Shown here piece by piece: positions 10,378 to 22,216 of a DNA stretch of 64,000 nucleotides. A program made the position numbers and the translations under genes. The stretch covers positions 12,400,001-12,464,000 of the forward strand of contig CM121341.1 in the NCBI GenBank assembly GCA_051530055.1. The letters run 5' to 3'. This stretch comes from Neoechinorhynchus agilis (lineage: Eukaryota > Acanthocephala). Position 1 is the first letter of the stretch. The number at the start of each line of letters is the position of its first letter. Under the pieces are notes generated by a model. That model was given only the letters and a program-made list of their open reading frames with translations. It was not told where the DNA came from and ran no database searches.

Positions 10378-13300
10378 TTAATTAAGAAGATTCTCTGAAT
10401 GAGTTTTCCTTAATTCATCGGAAATGTGCTGCAGAATTTCATCCTGTCTAACAGATCTGAAGAGATCAGGAATAATAAACGCGATCGATAACGTTCCAAC
10501 GATCGTTGCAATCAAAAACACATAAAGAAAGAGTCGATCCATAACGTAAGCTGCAAATCTCCACTCGTCGACAATCTGCGATAATATTGAAGGCTGATAT
10601 CAGAAGGGTAACAACGACAAACCTCAGCGTTTTTTGCGCTTTCCTTAAAGTGGTCAATCAACCAATCAAATTCGCTGACATCGTGGAACATTGAAGCAAG
10701 TCTCGAAGCTACGCTACTAGTCCTTTTTAAATTACGTCCGGAATTATTCTTTTGTAAAGATTCAGTTTGATCTGTAGTTTGATTTCGTGTGGTTGACGAC
10801 GATAAGAATGAAAATGATCGTTCTCTTCTTAGCTTTGCCTCTCTTTTGTCCCGCAAATCGAGAGCTTGATATTTGTCAGCTTGAGGTGGTTCAATAGGCT
10901 TAATGAATAAGATTCTCGGTAGTTGAAAAAGCAAAATTCGTCGCCAAATGCCTCTCATCCGATAAGTTCGAGATGTCCGGTGCTTTAAATTTAAGTTTAC
11001 TACTGTTGCAGATATTGCTATTAGTTTAATGATGGCCGCGTCCTTAGAAAAAAAAGTCAAATGATTTCAGATGGAAGTAGGAAAGTATTTTCATCTTACT
11101 CAAAGCAATCAATGGAGTCTCTAATACATGAAATTGAGACTGTCAAGTCAAGCGAATATCAGTTAAAAAATTCACAGTCGAGTTACTCTTTAGTCCTTTA
11201 GTGTAGTTTGAGGCAATAAATATTATTCTGTCAAATTAGTTTGCAAAATCGTGTAAGGTTTCTAAGATTCTATGTAGCCTATTTGTAATAAGCCGACCAT
11301 AGGCGATCACCATTTGTGTACATTGAGCATAAAAATAAGTAAAAAGTATTGCGATATAAGCGGCAGACTCGAAGTTGGCGGTAGAATTTTCGAAACCAGT
11401 AGAAGAAACACGTTAATTGAAAGAAGATTTGAGAATCCAAGGGTGATCCGCTCTCTCGTGTCCAGTGGCAAGTAAAATCCAATAACAGTAATGAAACTGA
11501 TCAACGCAAACGGTATGAGAAGATGAATAATATAAAATAGGCTTTTCCTTCTCACTTTTATCTCGGAGATAAATTCCGTCCGTGTTCCGTTATGAGTGTA
11601 TTTGATGTACAATGGACACGCTAACACATCCCATGATCCACTTTTAGAGAACTCACTGACATCCATGAGCCTATGCCCATTGTAATATCCGAAAATGAGT
11701 TGTTTTGCGTCGTACGTTAAGGAACCAAATCGCATTTCGCATTTGTGCTCATCAAAAGGAAAATAACGGACGTCTAAATTGCAACTGTACTTGTATATCG
11801 TCGGAGGTATCCATTGAATTGTTCCTTTGGAGAATATTATAACATTAGAAGCATAAGTGACATCATATTGGCCATCAGCACTGTTAATGGAATAGCTGTA
11901 CTCATAATTTTTAAAATAGTCGTTAAATTACTTATTTATTAGTGTCAGATCAGGCGTCCAGATATTTTCTCTTGAAACACGAATGGACTCCAATCCGTCG
12001 AACTGTTCTGGCTGCCATTGCAGGTATTCATCTCGCCATACCTTAAAATTTATACAACTTGCATATATTACTAAAGTTTTTTTCTAACGATCGGTGAAGA
12101 TAAACTAAGAACGAGCTTTTTAACTGGACACAAGGATATTGCAGGAAAAAATGCGATTGTAAAATTTGACGGAATCCTGAACTTGATGGGAGACGTTTCG
12201 ATAAGCACAAATGCTCTCTTATTAACATCATTCAATTTTAGTCAATCCCTTTCTTGTCCGGCGAAAGGGATTGATTAAAATTGAATGATGATAACAATAC
12301 CGGCTTGCCAGTAAAACTTAAAAAAATCTCTTATTAACATAAAAAACGGGATTTCGACAACTAATATTTGGATAAGTGAACTTTTAACGCTTTCAAAATT
12401 TACGCATATCGCTGGTAAAATATAAGTAGAAATTAGTGAAGAATACTCAATTAGTTTCTATGAGCGATTACATGCGTACTTTTTGTGAGCTTTCTCGGTA
12501 CGCAATTTTGGTTAAACTTCTCAAAACGTTACCTACATTTTCATCGCTGTCTCTTTTGACGATTATATGTGCCTTCATGGCTAGTCCGCTTAAAAGTTAA
12601 AAAAATACGTTTATGAATACATTTTAGTATGTTAACGCTCATTAAAACATTTCCTGCTTTTAGTGTCGCTGTCTTGTTAGAAGATTATGTGCCTCTCTAA
12701 TAAGTCCACCTAAGATTTTATTAATTCGCTTTCATAACTGCGTTTTCTATAAAAATTTCAAAAGCACTACAACCTGAGTTCCTTGTCCGTAATTTTAACC
12801 TTTACAATATAGTTTAGTGTAACTATAATGGAATGGTACCCTCCACAGGAATGCACTTCACAGATGAATATAATGTACCGAATGAATCCATTTCTGGAAA
12901 TAAAAATTTTCTGCTTAAATTTGCTTCCGATTAGAAGTTGTCTAGTTACAATGCGTATAGGAAATTATCATGGAATGAAATAGTATTGGAAAAAATTTAA
13001 GAAACACTCACAACATCCAGCCATAAATTGACTTTCACTGTTTCGTCCATTTCGATCTAAATTTTTGAGCTCGATCAAGTATTGTGCTTATAGCAACATC
13101 TGTGCGTACAATTCCATTAATCGCATGCAAAGAAATTCCAAAGTTCACTGTGACGTTATCTTCAACCTTTTTAACGGGACGCAGATGAGGATTGTAGTCT
13201 TTGAAGATATATTGTTGAAGCACTTCTTCGGCATCAGAACAATCGATTGCTAATGAAAAACGCTTAAAACATGGAAACGACAGTAATGCCATAAAAAACC

Positions 13301-13487
13301 TTTGGGAAGATTTGTAAATGAGAAAATAAGCCAAAGCATCTCAACTCTTGTGTTTTTACAAGGACTTAACAGCAGACTGATGCAAAGGAGACAATATCTC
13401 TGCGTTGTGACATTCCGTGAAAAGAATATGGCTGAGAATCAGGCTGATGCACACATTACCAACAACTCCGTGGCTGATAAAAAGCAT
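10378..13487 (-). CDS. Nicotinic-receptor-like cys-loop channel subunit (non-alpha type)
   Basis: Seven exons, complement(join(10378..10575, 10623..11042, 11322..11895, 11932..12041, 13012..13056, 13110..13249, 13412..13487)), 520 residues, with consistent phase at every join. Order: signal peptide (LILSHILF), SDAEEVLQQYIF start of the ligand domain, MDETVKVNLWLDV, WTPDLTLIN, a 13-residue cys-loop (CNLDVRYFPFDEHKC), M1, M2 (RERITLGFSNLLSINVFLLL), M3, an intracellular loop and M4 (FAAYVMDRLFLYVFLIAT). M2 keeps Glu at -1', Arg at 0' and Leu at 9', as expected for a cation pore; 20' is Lys. The vicinal cysteine pair of loop C is absent and the loop-B tryptophan after GS is leucine, so it is probably a structural or divergent subunit. 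Introns are 36-53 bp plus three of 162, 279 and 970 bp. The first exon is the least certain. Confidence 0.85.
12226..12290. repeat. 28-bp inverted repeat with 9-nt loop inside a channel-gene intron
   Basis: Bases 12226-12253 pair with 12263-12290 with a single G:T position; the loop is nine bases. It sits in the 970-bp intron of the nicotinic-receptor-like gene. The loop length matches the hairpin at 4820-4902. Confidence 0.85.
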
Positions 13488-14045
13488 TGGGAATGATCTA
13501 CCGAAAACTGTCTGATTGAAGCCTAACATTGGAAAGCGAGAATGAAAGACATTCAGATACTTGCATAAACACCACTCGACTGATGGAGTTGTTACTCTGA
13601 ATCTTCTGAAAATAAATGATTCCCATTGAGGTTCATATTATGATTAATGATCACACCGAACGTAAAATTCGTGATAAAATAAAAAATAGATAGTTGAACT
13701 TCTTGATTTTAGATGTGTGAATTTGTAAAGCTCTAAAATATTAAGTTAAATGTACATTTTTAGTTTGATGAGGAGACTTGTTTGCGAAAAATTTCACCCG
13801 GAAAATTATGTATTTTGTGCAATTTTAAAATATTAAAAGCATTTATATAAATCGATATATATTTTCACAATTGCCGCTATCGTTTATTCAGTTAAAAATT
13901 AAGATTCTTAATTAGAGTGCTCTGACAGGTAATCCAAACATTTCAGAAATTTTAATAAATCTTTACATAGTTTGACTCTCAATATCCCCATGAAAAACCG
14001 TTGTTTTTAGCAAAATCAGTAATCAATGAAAATTAAAATTCATTT
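13488..14045. other. Spacer between channel and convertase genes
   Basis: AT-rich. On the minus strand the frame of the channel's first exon stays open upstream to about 13600, past an acceptor-like TTTTCAG, so part of this is probably the channel gene's leader. The rest should hold the convertase 3' UTR. Nothing else is visible. Confidence 0.4.
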
Positions 14046-15875
14046 TTATGTATTTGTGCGATATCCATGAAACACAGCTAACCATTGAGTAAAAAAAGCA
14101 TCCTTAGTGTCACCGTTATGAATCTCAACAGTCCAGACTCCACTCGGATTTTCTCCCCAGAATTGAACTGACATGAACGGCCACTGATAGAACCCTGAAA
14201 CTGACATATCACGCACTCTTTTGCGGAGTAAATTACTAATCGTTCCCATTGGGGAAGTTAGGCTGATACTCAATCCTCCTCGTCGATTGCTATCTATCGT
14301 AAAAACACTTTCAACATGTTCAAGGCTATTGATAGCATTGCAAGACATGGTAGGCATTTGGCCTACAACACTGCGGTTCGCTGGTATTCGCACATTATCT
14401 ACAACCGCAAGAACGGCGCAGCTATGTCGCTCGGGAACATGCGTCCAATTTTGAGCCGTAAGGACTAACTGATTAACATTTAGAAGTCCAAATCCAAAGA
14501 AATCATCGAACTCATAGCCAGCACCATTTGTACGCCAATTTTTTGATTCTAATGGACCTCGGAATGAGGAATGAACAATTAAATGTTGGACATCGCGCCA
14601 AGTAAGATTCGGATTGGCTTCAAGCGCCAGTGCAACACAAGCGGCTACGATTGGAACCGATGCAGATGTACCCGAATGAGTATTTGTACATTCATGACCG
14701 AGATCAGAGGTTATTATGTTACGATCCGAAAAGAAATTTCCTCCACTGAACGCAACCGTTAAGGCAGCTGAGCACGATTCGGAGTATGGCGGAACTTTAA
14801 AACTTTCGGTAACGCTATTCACGGTAATTGAAAGTGGAGAGTTCGTGTATCCATCACAATTGCAATCGTCGTCATGTCGTCCACCATTGCCCGCTGCCCA
14901 AACGTAAATTGTACCAAGACCACGACGACCTTCCTGGACAGCCCTTGTCATGGCTGAGATTGTCATTAGTCCTGGTCCATCGACCTTCTCACCATTGTCC
15001 GTGGGTCCCCAGGATGAACTGAAGATATCGGTGTAATCCGTTCTATAAGAGAGTGCTTCAGATTCACTCAAATCAGTCATTTCGCCGTCTAAAATCCTCA
15101 GACCTCCCACTTTTGCATTTAGGGCAATCCCGACACAGCATAAACTATTGTTTGCTCTAGCCACAATTTGACCAGCGCATCGAGTGCCGTGAGCATTCAC
15201 GTGATCATGGGTAAAGCGAGGAAATGGGTCGTCGTCATTTTCGTTGAAATCATAGCTAATTTTCGGATCATAATTGGCCAATATCTCAGGATGGGTGTAC
15301 TCGATTCCGTCATCTATTAAGAGAAGCCTTTCTGGAAGGTTTAAGCAAATAATTGAAGCTTACTATAAGTTCAATAGAAAAACCCAGAAAAATCATAAAA
15401 AAGGCTAATCTTCGCTCACAATCGCTATTTTTACGCCTTTCCCCGTAACACCTGATCTCCACGCTCCTTCGATATCCATTAGATGCCCGATAGGAGATTC
15501 CCCATTCATATACCATTGATGTTTCCACATTGGATCATTGAACGTAAACCGTTCCCTATCTTTTTCCCTGTCCATTCTGCGCGAACGTTTTTTCCGAATT
15601 CTAGGCCACTGAAAATATATCGTTCCGATATATAGAATATCTTTTAACGCTTCAAGTTTTACGATTTTAAGCAGATGATTCCTATTGCTTTTTGTAAGCA
15701 TTCGAAATTTTTTGCACTTGTCCCTACGCTCAACATTGAGTCCAGTCAAGCATTGTAAGTCGTCAAGAGTATCAGCATCCTGCAAAATAACACGACTTAT
15801 GCCCATTAAATCATCAGTCTTCGGGATACCACATTGAACAGTTGAAATAACCAAAAGAAATACCCATACTAACAT
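14046..15875 (-). CDS. PCSK2: PC2-like proprotein convertase (subtilisin/kexin family)
   Basis: Two exons: 15420-15875 and 14046 to about 15314, roughly 574 residues. Order: signal peptide (MLVWVFLLVISTVQC), prodomain ending in the multibasic site RKKRSRR, FNDPMWKHQWYM, and the catalytic domain with Asp (DDGIE), His (HGTRCAG), AAGNGG and Ser (HSGTSASVP), then a P domain (WTHVPERHSC to GVWTVEIHNG). The chain stops soon after, with no Cys-rich or membrane part, as in PC2. SSWGPTDNGEKVDGP and the region around GYEFDDFFGFG are closest to PC2. PC2 normally has Asp at the oxyanion position (GDGG); here it is Asn, as in furin. The exon junction lies in the strand before DDG and is one base off any canonical GT-AG solution. 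Likely role: processing of neuropeptide precursors in the regulated secretory pathway. Confidence 0.85.
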
Positions 15876-16252
15876 GCGGTTTAAGCTGATATTTCTTAAA
15901 GCAACGACCATTAAAACTGATTTTATACCACTCACTTCGAAAACTCCATTTGTGATCATATTCATCGTCTTAAGTGAACCGTAAAACTTGCAAACAACAA
16001 ATATCGCAAACATTATGCGCAACTAAGTTTTCGAAAATATTGTATTCTTTTCCCTATGGAAGTAAACAAAGGTTCATATTTGCAGTATCTTTAAATCCAG
16101 ATTTTTAATGAACTTCTCTTTGGAAAGATCATTTAAAAACTTTTTATTAAAAACAAGAATGTATAACCTTCCATAAAAATAGCACGAAAATGCTTTCTAT
16201 GACTGTTTAAAAATTATTTTAAAATGGTTATAAAGTTTTCACTGATATTGGG
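15876..16252. other. Spacer upstream of the convertase
   Basis: The convertase frame continues open to 16022, but the methionine at 15875 begins a proper signal peptide and an acceptor-like TTTAAG/ATCAG lies just before it, so the upstream part is probably leader. Nothing else is visible. Confidence 0.4.
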
Positions 16253-16577
16253 CGCAACTAAAGAATTAAAGATTAATTTAATATATTTTCGGCCTGAGCG
16301 TGGGCCTTCTTCAGATATCTAAAACACGTCATTTTACAAACATTTGTCCTTTAGGACGTATATCAGGTGGAAGGCGCAGGTGGAGTTTGTAATCCGCTTT
16401 ATTGTGCGTTAATGTACGCGTTGTTTGTTTTAAAATGGCCTCCATCGTTGTTCTGTCTCTACGGCTGTCACATTTTGCTAGAATCTCAGTGGCATCAAAA
16501 TTGATCTGATGATCATTTTCAATCACGTGGTGTACAATCGCAGAGCTTGTATCCATTTTTCTGAACACCAATCACGT
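16253..16577 (-). mobile_element. Penelope-like element fragment, GIY-YIG end (left arm of inverted pair)
   Basis: The minus-strand frame 16571-16329 encodes an 80-residue stretch (SSAIVHHVIENDH, FDATEIL, RRDRTTMEAI) that resembles the C-terminal half of the GIY-YIG endonuclease domain of Penelope-like retroelements. No reverse transcriptase is present, so this is a short, broken 3' piece. Beyond the frame lies CTGAAGA followed by a GGCC...GGCC stem and GAAA (16314-16285, minus), which recalls the hammerhead-ribozyme core often found in these elements, with one extra A. Confidence 0.6.
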
Positions 16578-16850
16578 AACGAAACACTAAACTTCCACTT
16601 CTAATCAGTGAACGCGTTAAACAATTTAAAATATCGGGTGAAAAACGTGTGACCAAACCAATGTAAACAACTTAAATTGTGCTGTTCGTAAATGCAAGAG
16701 GGCCAAGTGGCCGTGTGGAGGTGCAGAGTGGCAGTGACTGCTGAGGGATAGCAGAAAAACCTACAATGTTGCCAATGGCACTAATCGGCCTCTTTTTGCA
16801 GAACGTTTATTTAAGTCTAAATAGTAAAACACGTCTTTTAGACGGGATGG

Positions 16851-17127
16851 CACGTGATTGGTGTTCAGAAAAATGGATACAAGCTCTGCGATTGTACACT
16901 ACGTGATTGAAAATGATCATCAGATCAATTTTGATGCCACTGAGATTCTAGCAAAATGAAACAACCGTAGAGACAGAATAACGATGGAGGCCATTTTAGA
17001 ACAAACAACGCGTACATTAACGCACAATAAAGCGGATTACAAACTCCATCTGCGCCTTCCCCTGAGAACGCCCACTCTCAGGCCGAAAATTAATTAAATT
17101 AATCTTTAATTCTTTAATTACGCGAAA
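16851..17127 (+). mobile_element. Penelope-like element fragment (right arm, inverted copy)
   Basis: The sequence from about 16851 to 17127 is the reverse complement of the left arm at 16253-16577, diverged and lacking some 60 bp near its end. Its reading frame is decayed. The spacer of about 270 bp between the arms has no recognised content. The right arm ends about 80 bp before the satellite array. Confidence 0.6.
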
Positions 17128-17207
17128 TATTAATTTAACAATGGCAAATATATATTCAAAGTTTTCACTCTTGCGTTTCGTCAATGTTCCATCTGTATTT
17201 ATTTTAA

Positions 17208-20200
17208 AGTTTGTTTTTCCTTAACCCAGGAAAAGTTTTATTGCTTCAAACAACGCAATTTTGAACAATATTCTAAAACAAAAGAGCAAAGTCTTCGTTC
17301 AGTGTTTTTGCTTACCTAACAAAGTACACGTTTATTTTTCCTTTTAAAAACCCAGGAAAAGTTTTATTGACTCAAACAATGTAATTTTGAACAATATTCT
17401 AAACCAAAAGAGCAAAGTCTCAGTTCAGTGTTCTTGCTTGCCTAACAAAGTACAAGTTTAATTTTCCTTTTAAAAACCCAGGAAAAGTTTTATTGCTTCA
17501 AACAACGTAATTTTGAACAATATTCTTAACCAAAAGAGCAAAGTCTCCGTTCAGTGTTCTTGCTTACCTAACAAAGTACAAGTTTATTTTTCCTTTTAAC
17601 AACCCAGGAAAAGTTTTATTGCTTCAAACAATGTAATTTTGAACAATATTCTAAACCAAAAGAGCAAAGTCTCCGTTCAGTGTTCTTGCTTACCTAACAA
17701 AGTACAAGTTTATTTTTCCTTTTAACAACCCAGGAAAAGTTTTATTGCTTCAAACAACGTAATTTTGAACAATATTCTAAACCAAAAGAGCAAAGTCTTC
17801 GTTCAGTGTTCTTGCTTACCTAACAAAGTACAAGTTTATTTTTCCTTTTAACAACCCAGGAAAAGTTTTAATGCTTAAAACAACGTAATTTTGAACAATA
17901 TTTTAAACCAAAAGAGCAAAGTCTCCGTTCAGTGTTCTTGCTTACCTAACAAAGTACAAGTTTATTTTTCCTTTTAACAACCCAGGAAAAGTGTTATTGC
18001 TTAAAACAACGTAATTTTGAACAATATTCTAAACCACCAAAAGAGTAAAGTCTCCGTTCAGTGTTCTTGCTTACCTAACAAAGTACAAGTTTATTTTTCC
18101 TTTTAACAACCCAGGAAAAGTTTTATTGCTTCAAACAACGCAATTTTGAACAATATTCTAAACCAAAAGAGCAAAGTCTCGGTTCAGTGTTCTTGCTTAC
18201 CTAACAAAGTACAAGTTTATTTTTCCTTTTAACAACCCAGGAAAAGTTTTATTGCTTAAAACAATGTAATTTTGAACAATATTCTAAACCAAAAGAGCAA
18301 AGTCTCCGTTCAGTGTTCTTGCTTACCTAACAAAGTACAAGTTTATTTTTCCTTTTAACAACCCAGGAAAAGTTTTATTGCTTCAAACAACGTAATTTTG
18401 AAAAATATTCTAAACCAAAAGAGCAAAGTCTTCGTTCAGTGTTCTTGCTTACCTAACAAAGTACAAGTTTATTTTTTCTTTTAACAACCTAGAAAAAGTT
18501 TTATTGCTTCAAACAACGTAATTTTGAACAATATTCTAAACGAAAAGAGCAAAGTCTCCGTTCAGTGTTCTTGCTTACCTAACAAAGTACAAGTTTATTT
18601 TTGCATTTAACAACCCAGGAAAAGTTTTATTGCTTCAAACAACGTAATTTTGAACAATATTCTAAACCAAAAGAGCAAAGTCTCCGTTCAGTGTTCTTGC
18701 TTGCCCAACAAAGTACAAGTTTACTTTTCAACAACCCAGGAAAAGTTTTATTGCTTCAAACAACGTAATTTTGAACAATATTTTAAACCAAAAGAGCAAA
18801 GTCTTCGTTCAGTGTTCTTGCTTACCCAACAAAGTACAAGTTTATTTTTAAACAACCCAGGAAAAGTTTTATTGCTTCAAACAACGTAATTTTGAACAAT
18901 ATTCTAAACCAAAAGAGCAAAGTCTCCGTTCAGTGTTCTTGCTTTCCTAACAAAGTACAAGTTTATTTTTCCTTTTAACAACCCAGGAAAAGTTTTATTG
19001 CTTCAAACAACGTAATTTTGAACAATATTCTAAACCAAAAGAGCAAAGTCTTCGTTCAGTGTTCTTGCTTACCTAACAAAGTACAAGTTTATTTTTCAAC
19101 AACCCAGGAAAAGTTTTATTGCTTCAAACAACGCAATTTTGAACAATATTCTAAACCAAAAGAGCAAAGTCTCCGTTCAGTGTTCTTGCTTACCTAACAA
19201 AGTACAAGTTTATTTTTCCTTTTAACAACCCAGGAAAAGTTTTATTGCTTAAAACAACGTAATTTTGAACAATATTCTAAACCAAAAGAGCAAAGTCTCC
19301 GTTCAATGTTCTTGCTTACCTAACAAAGTACAAGTTTATTTTTGCTTTTAACAACACAGGAAAAGTTTTATTGCTTCAAACAACGCAATGTTGAACAATA
19401 TTCTAAACCAAAAGAGCAAAGTCTCCGTTCAGTGTTCTTGCTTACCTAACAAAGTACAAGTTTATTTTTGCATATAAACAACCCAGGAAAAGTTTTATTG
19501 CTTCAAACAACGCAATTTTGAACAATATTCTAAACCAAAAGAGCAAAGTCTTCGTTCAGTGTTCTTGCTTACCTAAGAAAGTACAAGTTTATTTTTGCTT
19601 TTAACAACCCAGGAAAAGTTTTATTGCTTCAAACAACGTAATTTTGAACAATATTCTAAACCAAAAGAACAAAGTCTCGGTTCAATGTTCTTGCTTACCT
19701 AACAAAGTACAAGTTTATTTTTCAATAACCCAGGAAAAGTTTTATTTCTTAAAACAACGTAATTTTGAACAATATTTTAAACCAAAAGAGCAAAGTCTTC
19801 GTTCAGTGTTCTTGCATACCTAACAAAGTACAAGTTTATTTTTCCTTTTAACAACCCAGGAAAAGTTTTATTTCTTAAAACAACGTAATTTTGAACAATA
19901 TTTTAAGCCAAAAGAGCAAAGTCTTCGTTCAGTGTTCTTGCTTACCTAACAAAGTACAAGTTTATTTTTCCTTTTAACAACCCAGGAAAAGTTTAAATGC
20001 TTAAAAAAAAGTAATTTTGAACAATATTTTAAACCAAAAGAGCAAAGTCTCTGTTCAGTGTTCTTGCTTACCTAAAAAAGTACAAGTTTATTTTTCCTTT
20101 TAACAACCCAGGAAAAGTTTTATTGCTTCAAACAACGTAATTTTGAACAATATTCTAAACCAAAAGAGCAAAGTCTCTGTTCAGTGTTCTTGCTTACCTA

Positions 20201-22062
20201 ACAAAGTACAAGTTTATTTTTCCTTTTAACAACCCAGGAAAAGTTTTATTGCTTCAAACAACGTAATTTTGAACAATATTCTAAACAAAAAGAGCAAAGT
20301 CTTCGTTCAGTGTTCTTGCTTGCCTAACAAAGTACAAGTTTATTTTTCCTTTCAACAACCCGGGAAAAGTTTTATTGCTTAAAACAACGCAATTTTGAAC
20401 AATATTTTAAACAAAAAGAGCAAAGTCTCGGTTCAGTGTTCTTGCTTGCCTAACAAAGTACAAGTTTATTTTTCCTTTTAACAACCCAGGAAAAGTTTTA
20501 TTGCTTCAAACAACGTAATTTTGAACAATATTCTAAACCAAAAGAGCAAAGTCTTCGTTCAATGTTCTTGCTTACCTAACAAAGTACAAGTTTATTTTTC
20601 CTTTTAACAATCCAGGAATAGTTTTATTTTTGCTTAAAACAACGTAATTTTGAACAATATTTTAAACGAAAGTAGCAAAGTCTTCGTTCAGTGTTCTTGC
20701 TTACCTAACAAAGTACAAGTTTATTTTTCCTTTTAACAACCCAGGAAAAGTTTTAATGCTTAAAACAACGTAATTTCGAACAATATTTTATACCAAAAGA
20801 GAAAAGTCTCCGTTCAGTGTTCTTGCTTACCCAACAAAGTACAAGTTTATTTTTCCTTTTAACAACCCAGGAAAAGTTTTATTGCTTCAAACAACGTAAT
20901 TTTGAACAATATTCTAAACCAAAAGAGCAAAGTCTTCGTTCAATGTTCTTGCTTACCTAACAAAGTACAAGTTTATTTTTCAACAACCCAGGAAAAGTTT
21001 TATTGCTTCAAACAAAGTAATTTTGAACAATATTCTAAACCAAAAGAGCAAAGTCTTCGTTCAATGTTCTTGCTTACCTAACAAAGTACAAGTTTATTTT
21101 TCCTTTTAACAACCCAGAAAAAGTTTTAATGCTTAAAACAACGTAATTTCGAACAATATTTTAAACCAAACGAGCAAAGTCTCCGTTCAGTGTTCTTGCT
21201 TACCTAACAAAGTACAAGATAATTTTTCCTTTTAACAACCCAGGAAAAGTTTTATTGCTTAAAACAACGTAATTTTGAACAATATCTTAAACGAAAAGAG
21301 CAAAGTCTTCGTTCAGTGTTCTTGCTTACCTAACAAAGTACAAGTTTATTTTTCCTTTTAACAACCCAGGAAAAGTTTTAATGCTTAAAACAACGTAATT
21401 TCGAACAATATTTTATACCAAAAGAGAAAAGTCTCCGTTCAGTGTCCTTGCTTACCCAACAAAGTACAAGTTTATTTTTCAACAACCAAGGAAAAGTTTT
21501 ATTGCTTAAAACAACGTAATTTTGAACAATATCTTAAACGAAAAGAGCAAAGTCTTCGTTCAGTGTTCTTGCTTACCCAACAAAGTACAAGTTTATTTTT
21601 CAACAACCCAGGAAAAGTTTTATTGCTTAAAACAACGTAATTTTGAACAATATTTTAAACGAAAAGAGCAAAGTCTTCGTTCAGTGTTCTTGCTTACCTA
21701 ACAAAGTACAAGTTTATTTTTCCTTTTAGCAACCCAGGAAAAGTTTTATTGCTTAAAACAACGTAATTTCGAACAATATTTTATACCAAAAGAGAAAAGT
21801 CTCCGTTCAGTGTCCTTGCTTACCCAACAAAGTACAAGTTTATTTTTCAACAACCAAGGAAAAGTTTTATTGCTTCAAACAACGCAATTTTGAACAATAT
21901 TCTAAACCAAAAGAGCAGTCTCCGTTCAGTGTTCTTGCTTACCTAACAAAGTACAAGTTTATTTTTCAACAACCCAGGAAAAGTTTTATTGCTTCAAACA
22001 ACGCAATTTTGAATAATATTCTAAACCAAAAGAGCAAAGTCTTCGTTCAGTGTTCTTGCTTA
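17208..22062 (+). repeat. 121/126-bp satellite array, left block
   Basis: Tandem copies of one AT-rich monomer, recognisable by CCAGGAAAAGTTTTAT, GAACAATATT and TTCTTGCTTACCTAACAAAG. Two length classes alternate: about 126 bp with TTTTTCCTTTTAACAACCC and about 121 bp with TTTTTCAACAACCC. The units here carry more private substitutions and small indels than the block right of the retroelement, and the first units near 17208 are the most diverged, as expected at an array edge. Short frames inside the array are by-products of the repeat. Confidence 0.95.
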
Positions 22063-22196
22063 TGTGGCGGCGACTTCTTCCACGTAATGGCGGGCAGCCG
22101 GAAGAAGTTTCCTTTCCCCGAATGAAAGCAGGGACAACAAGCATTCACCACAATGTAAAGATAATAAACTTAATCTTCTTCTTACGTGACGCCGCC
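22063..22196 (+). repeat. 5' LTR of the Ty3/Gypsy element
   Basis: Begins TGTGGCGGCG and ends GACGCCGCC; identical to 26161-26294 over 134 bp. It contains an AATAAA hexamer. Unusually short for an LTR. Confidence 0.9.
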
Positions 22197-22197
22197 A

Positions 22198-22215
22198 AAT
22201 TGGTGACCCCGACGC
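22198..22215 (+). other. Primer-binding site (tRNA-Trp type)
   Basis: The bases just after the 5' LTR include TGGTGACCCCGACG, complementary to the CCA end and acceptor stem of animal tRNA-Trp. Confidence 0.75.
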
Positions 22216-22216
22216 A

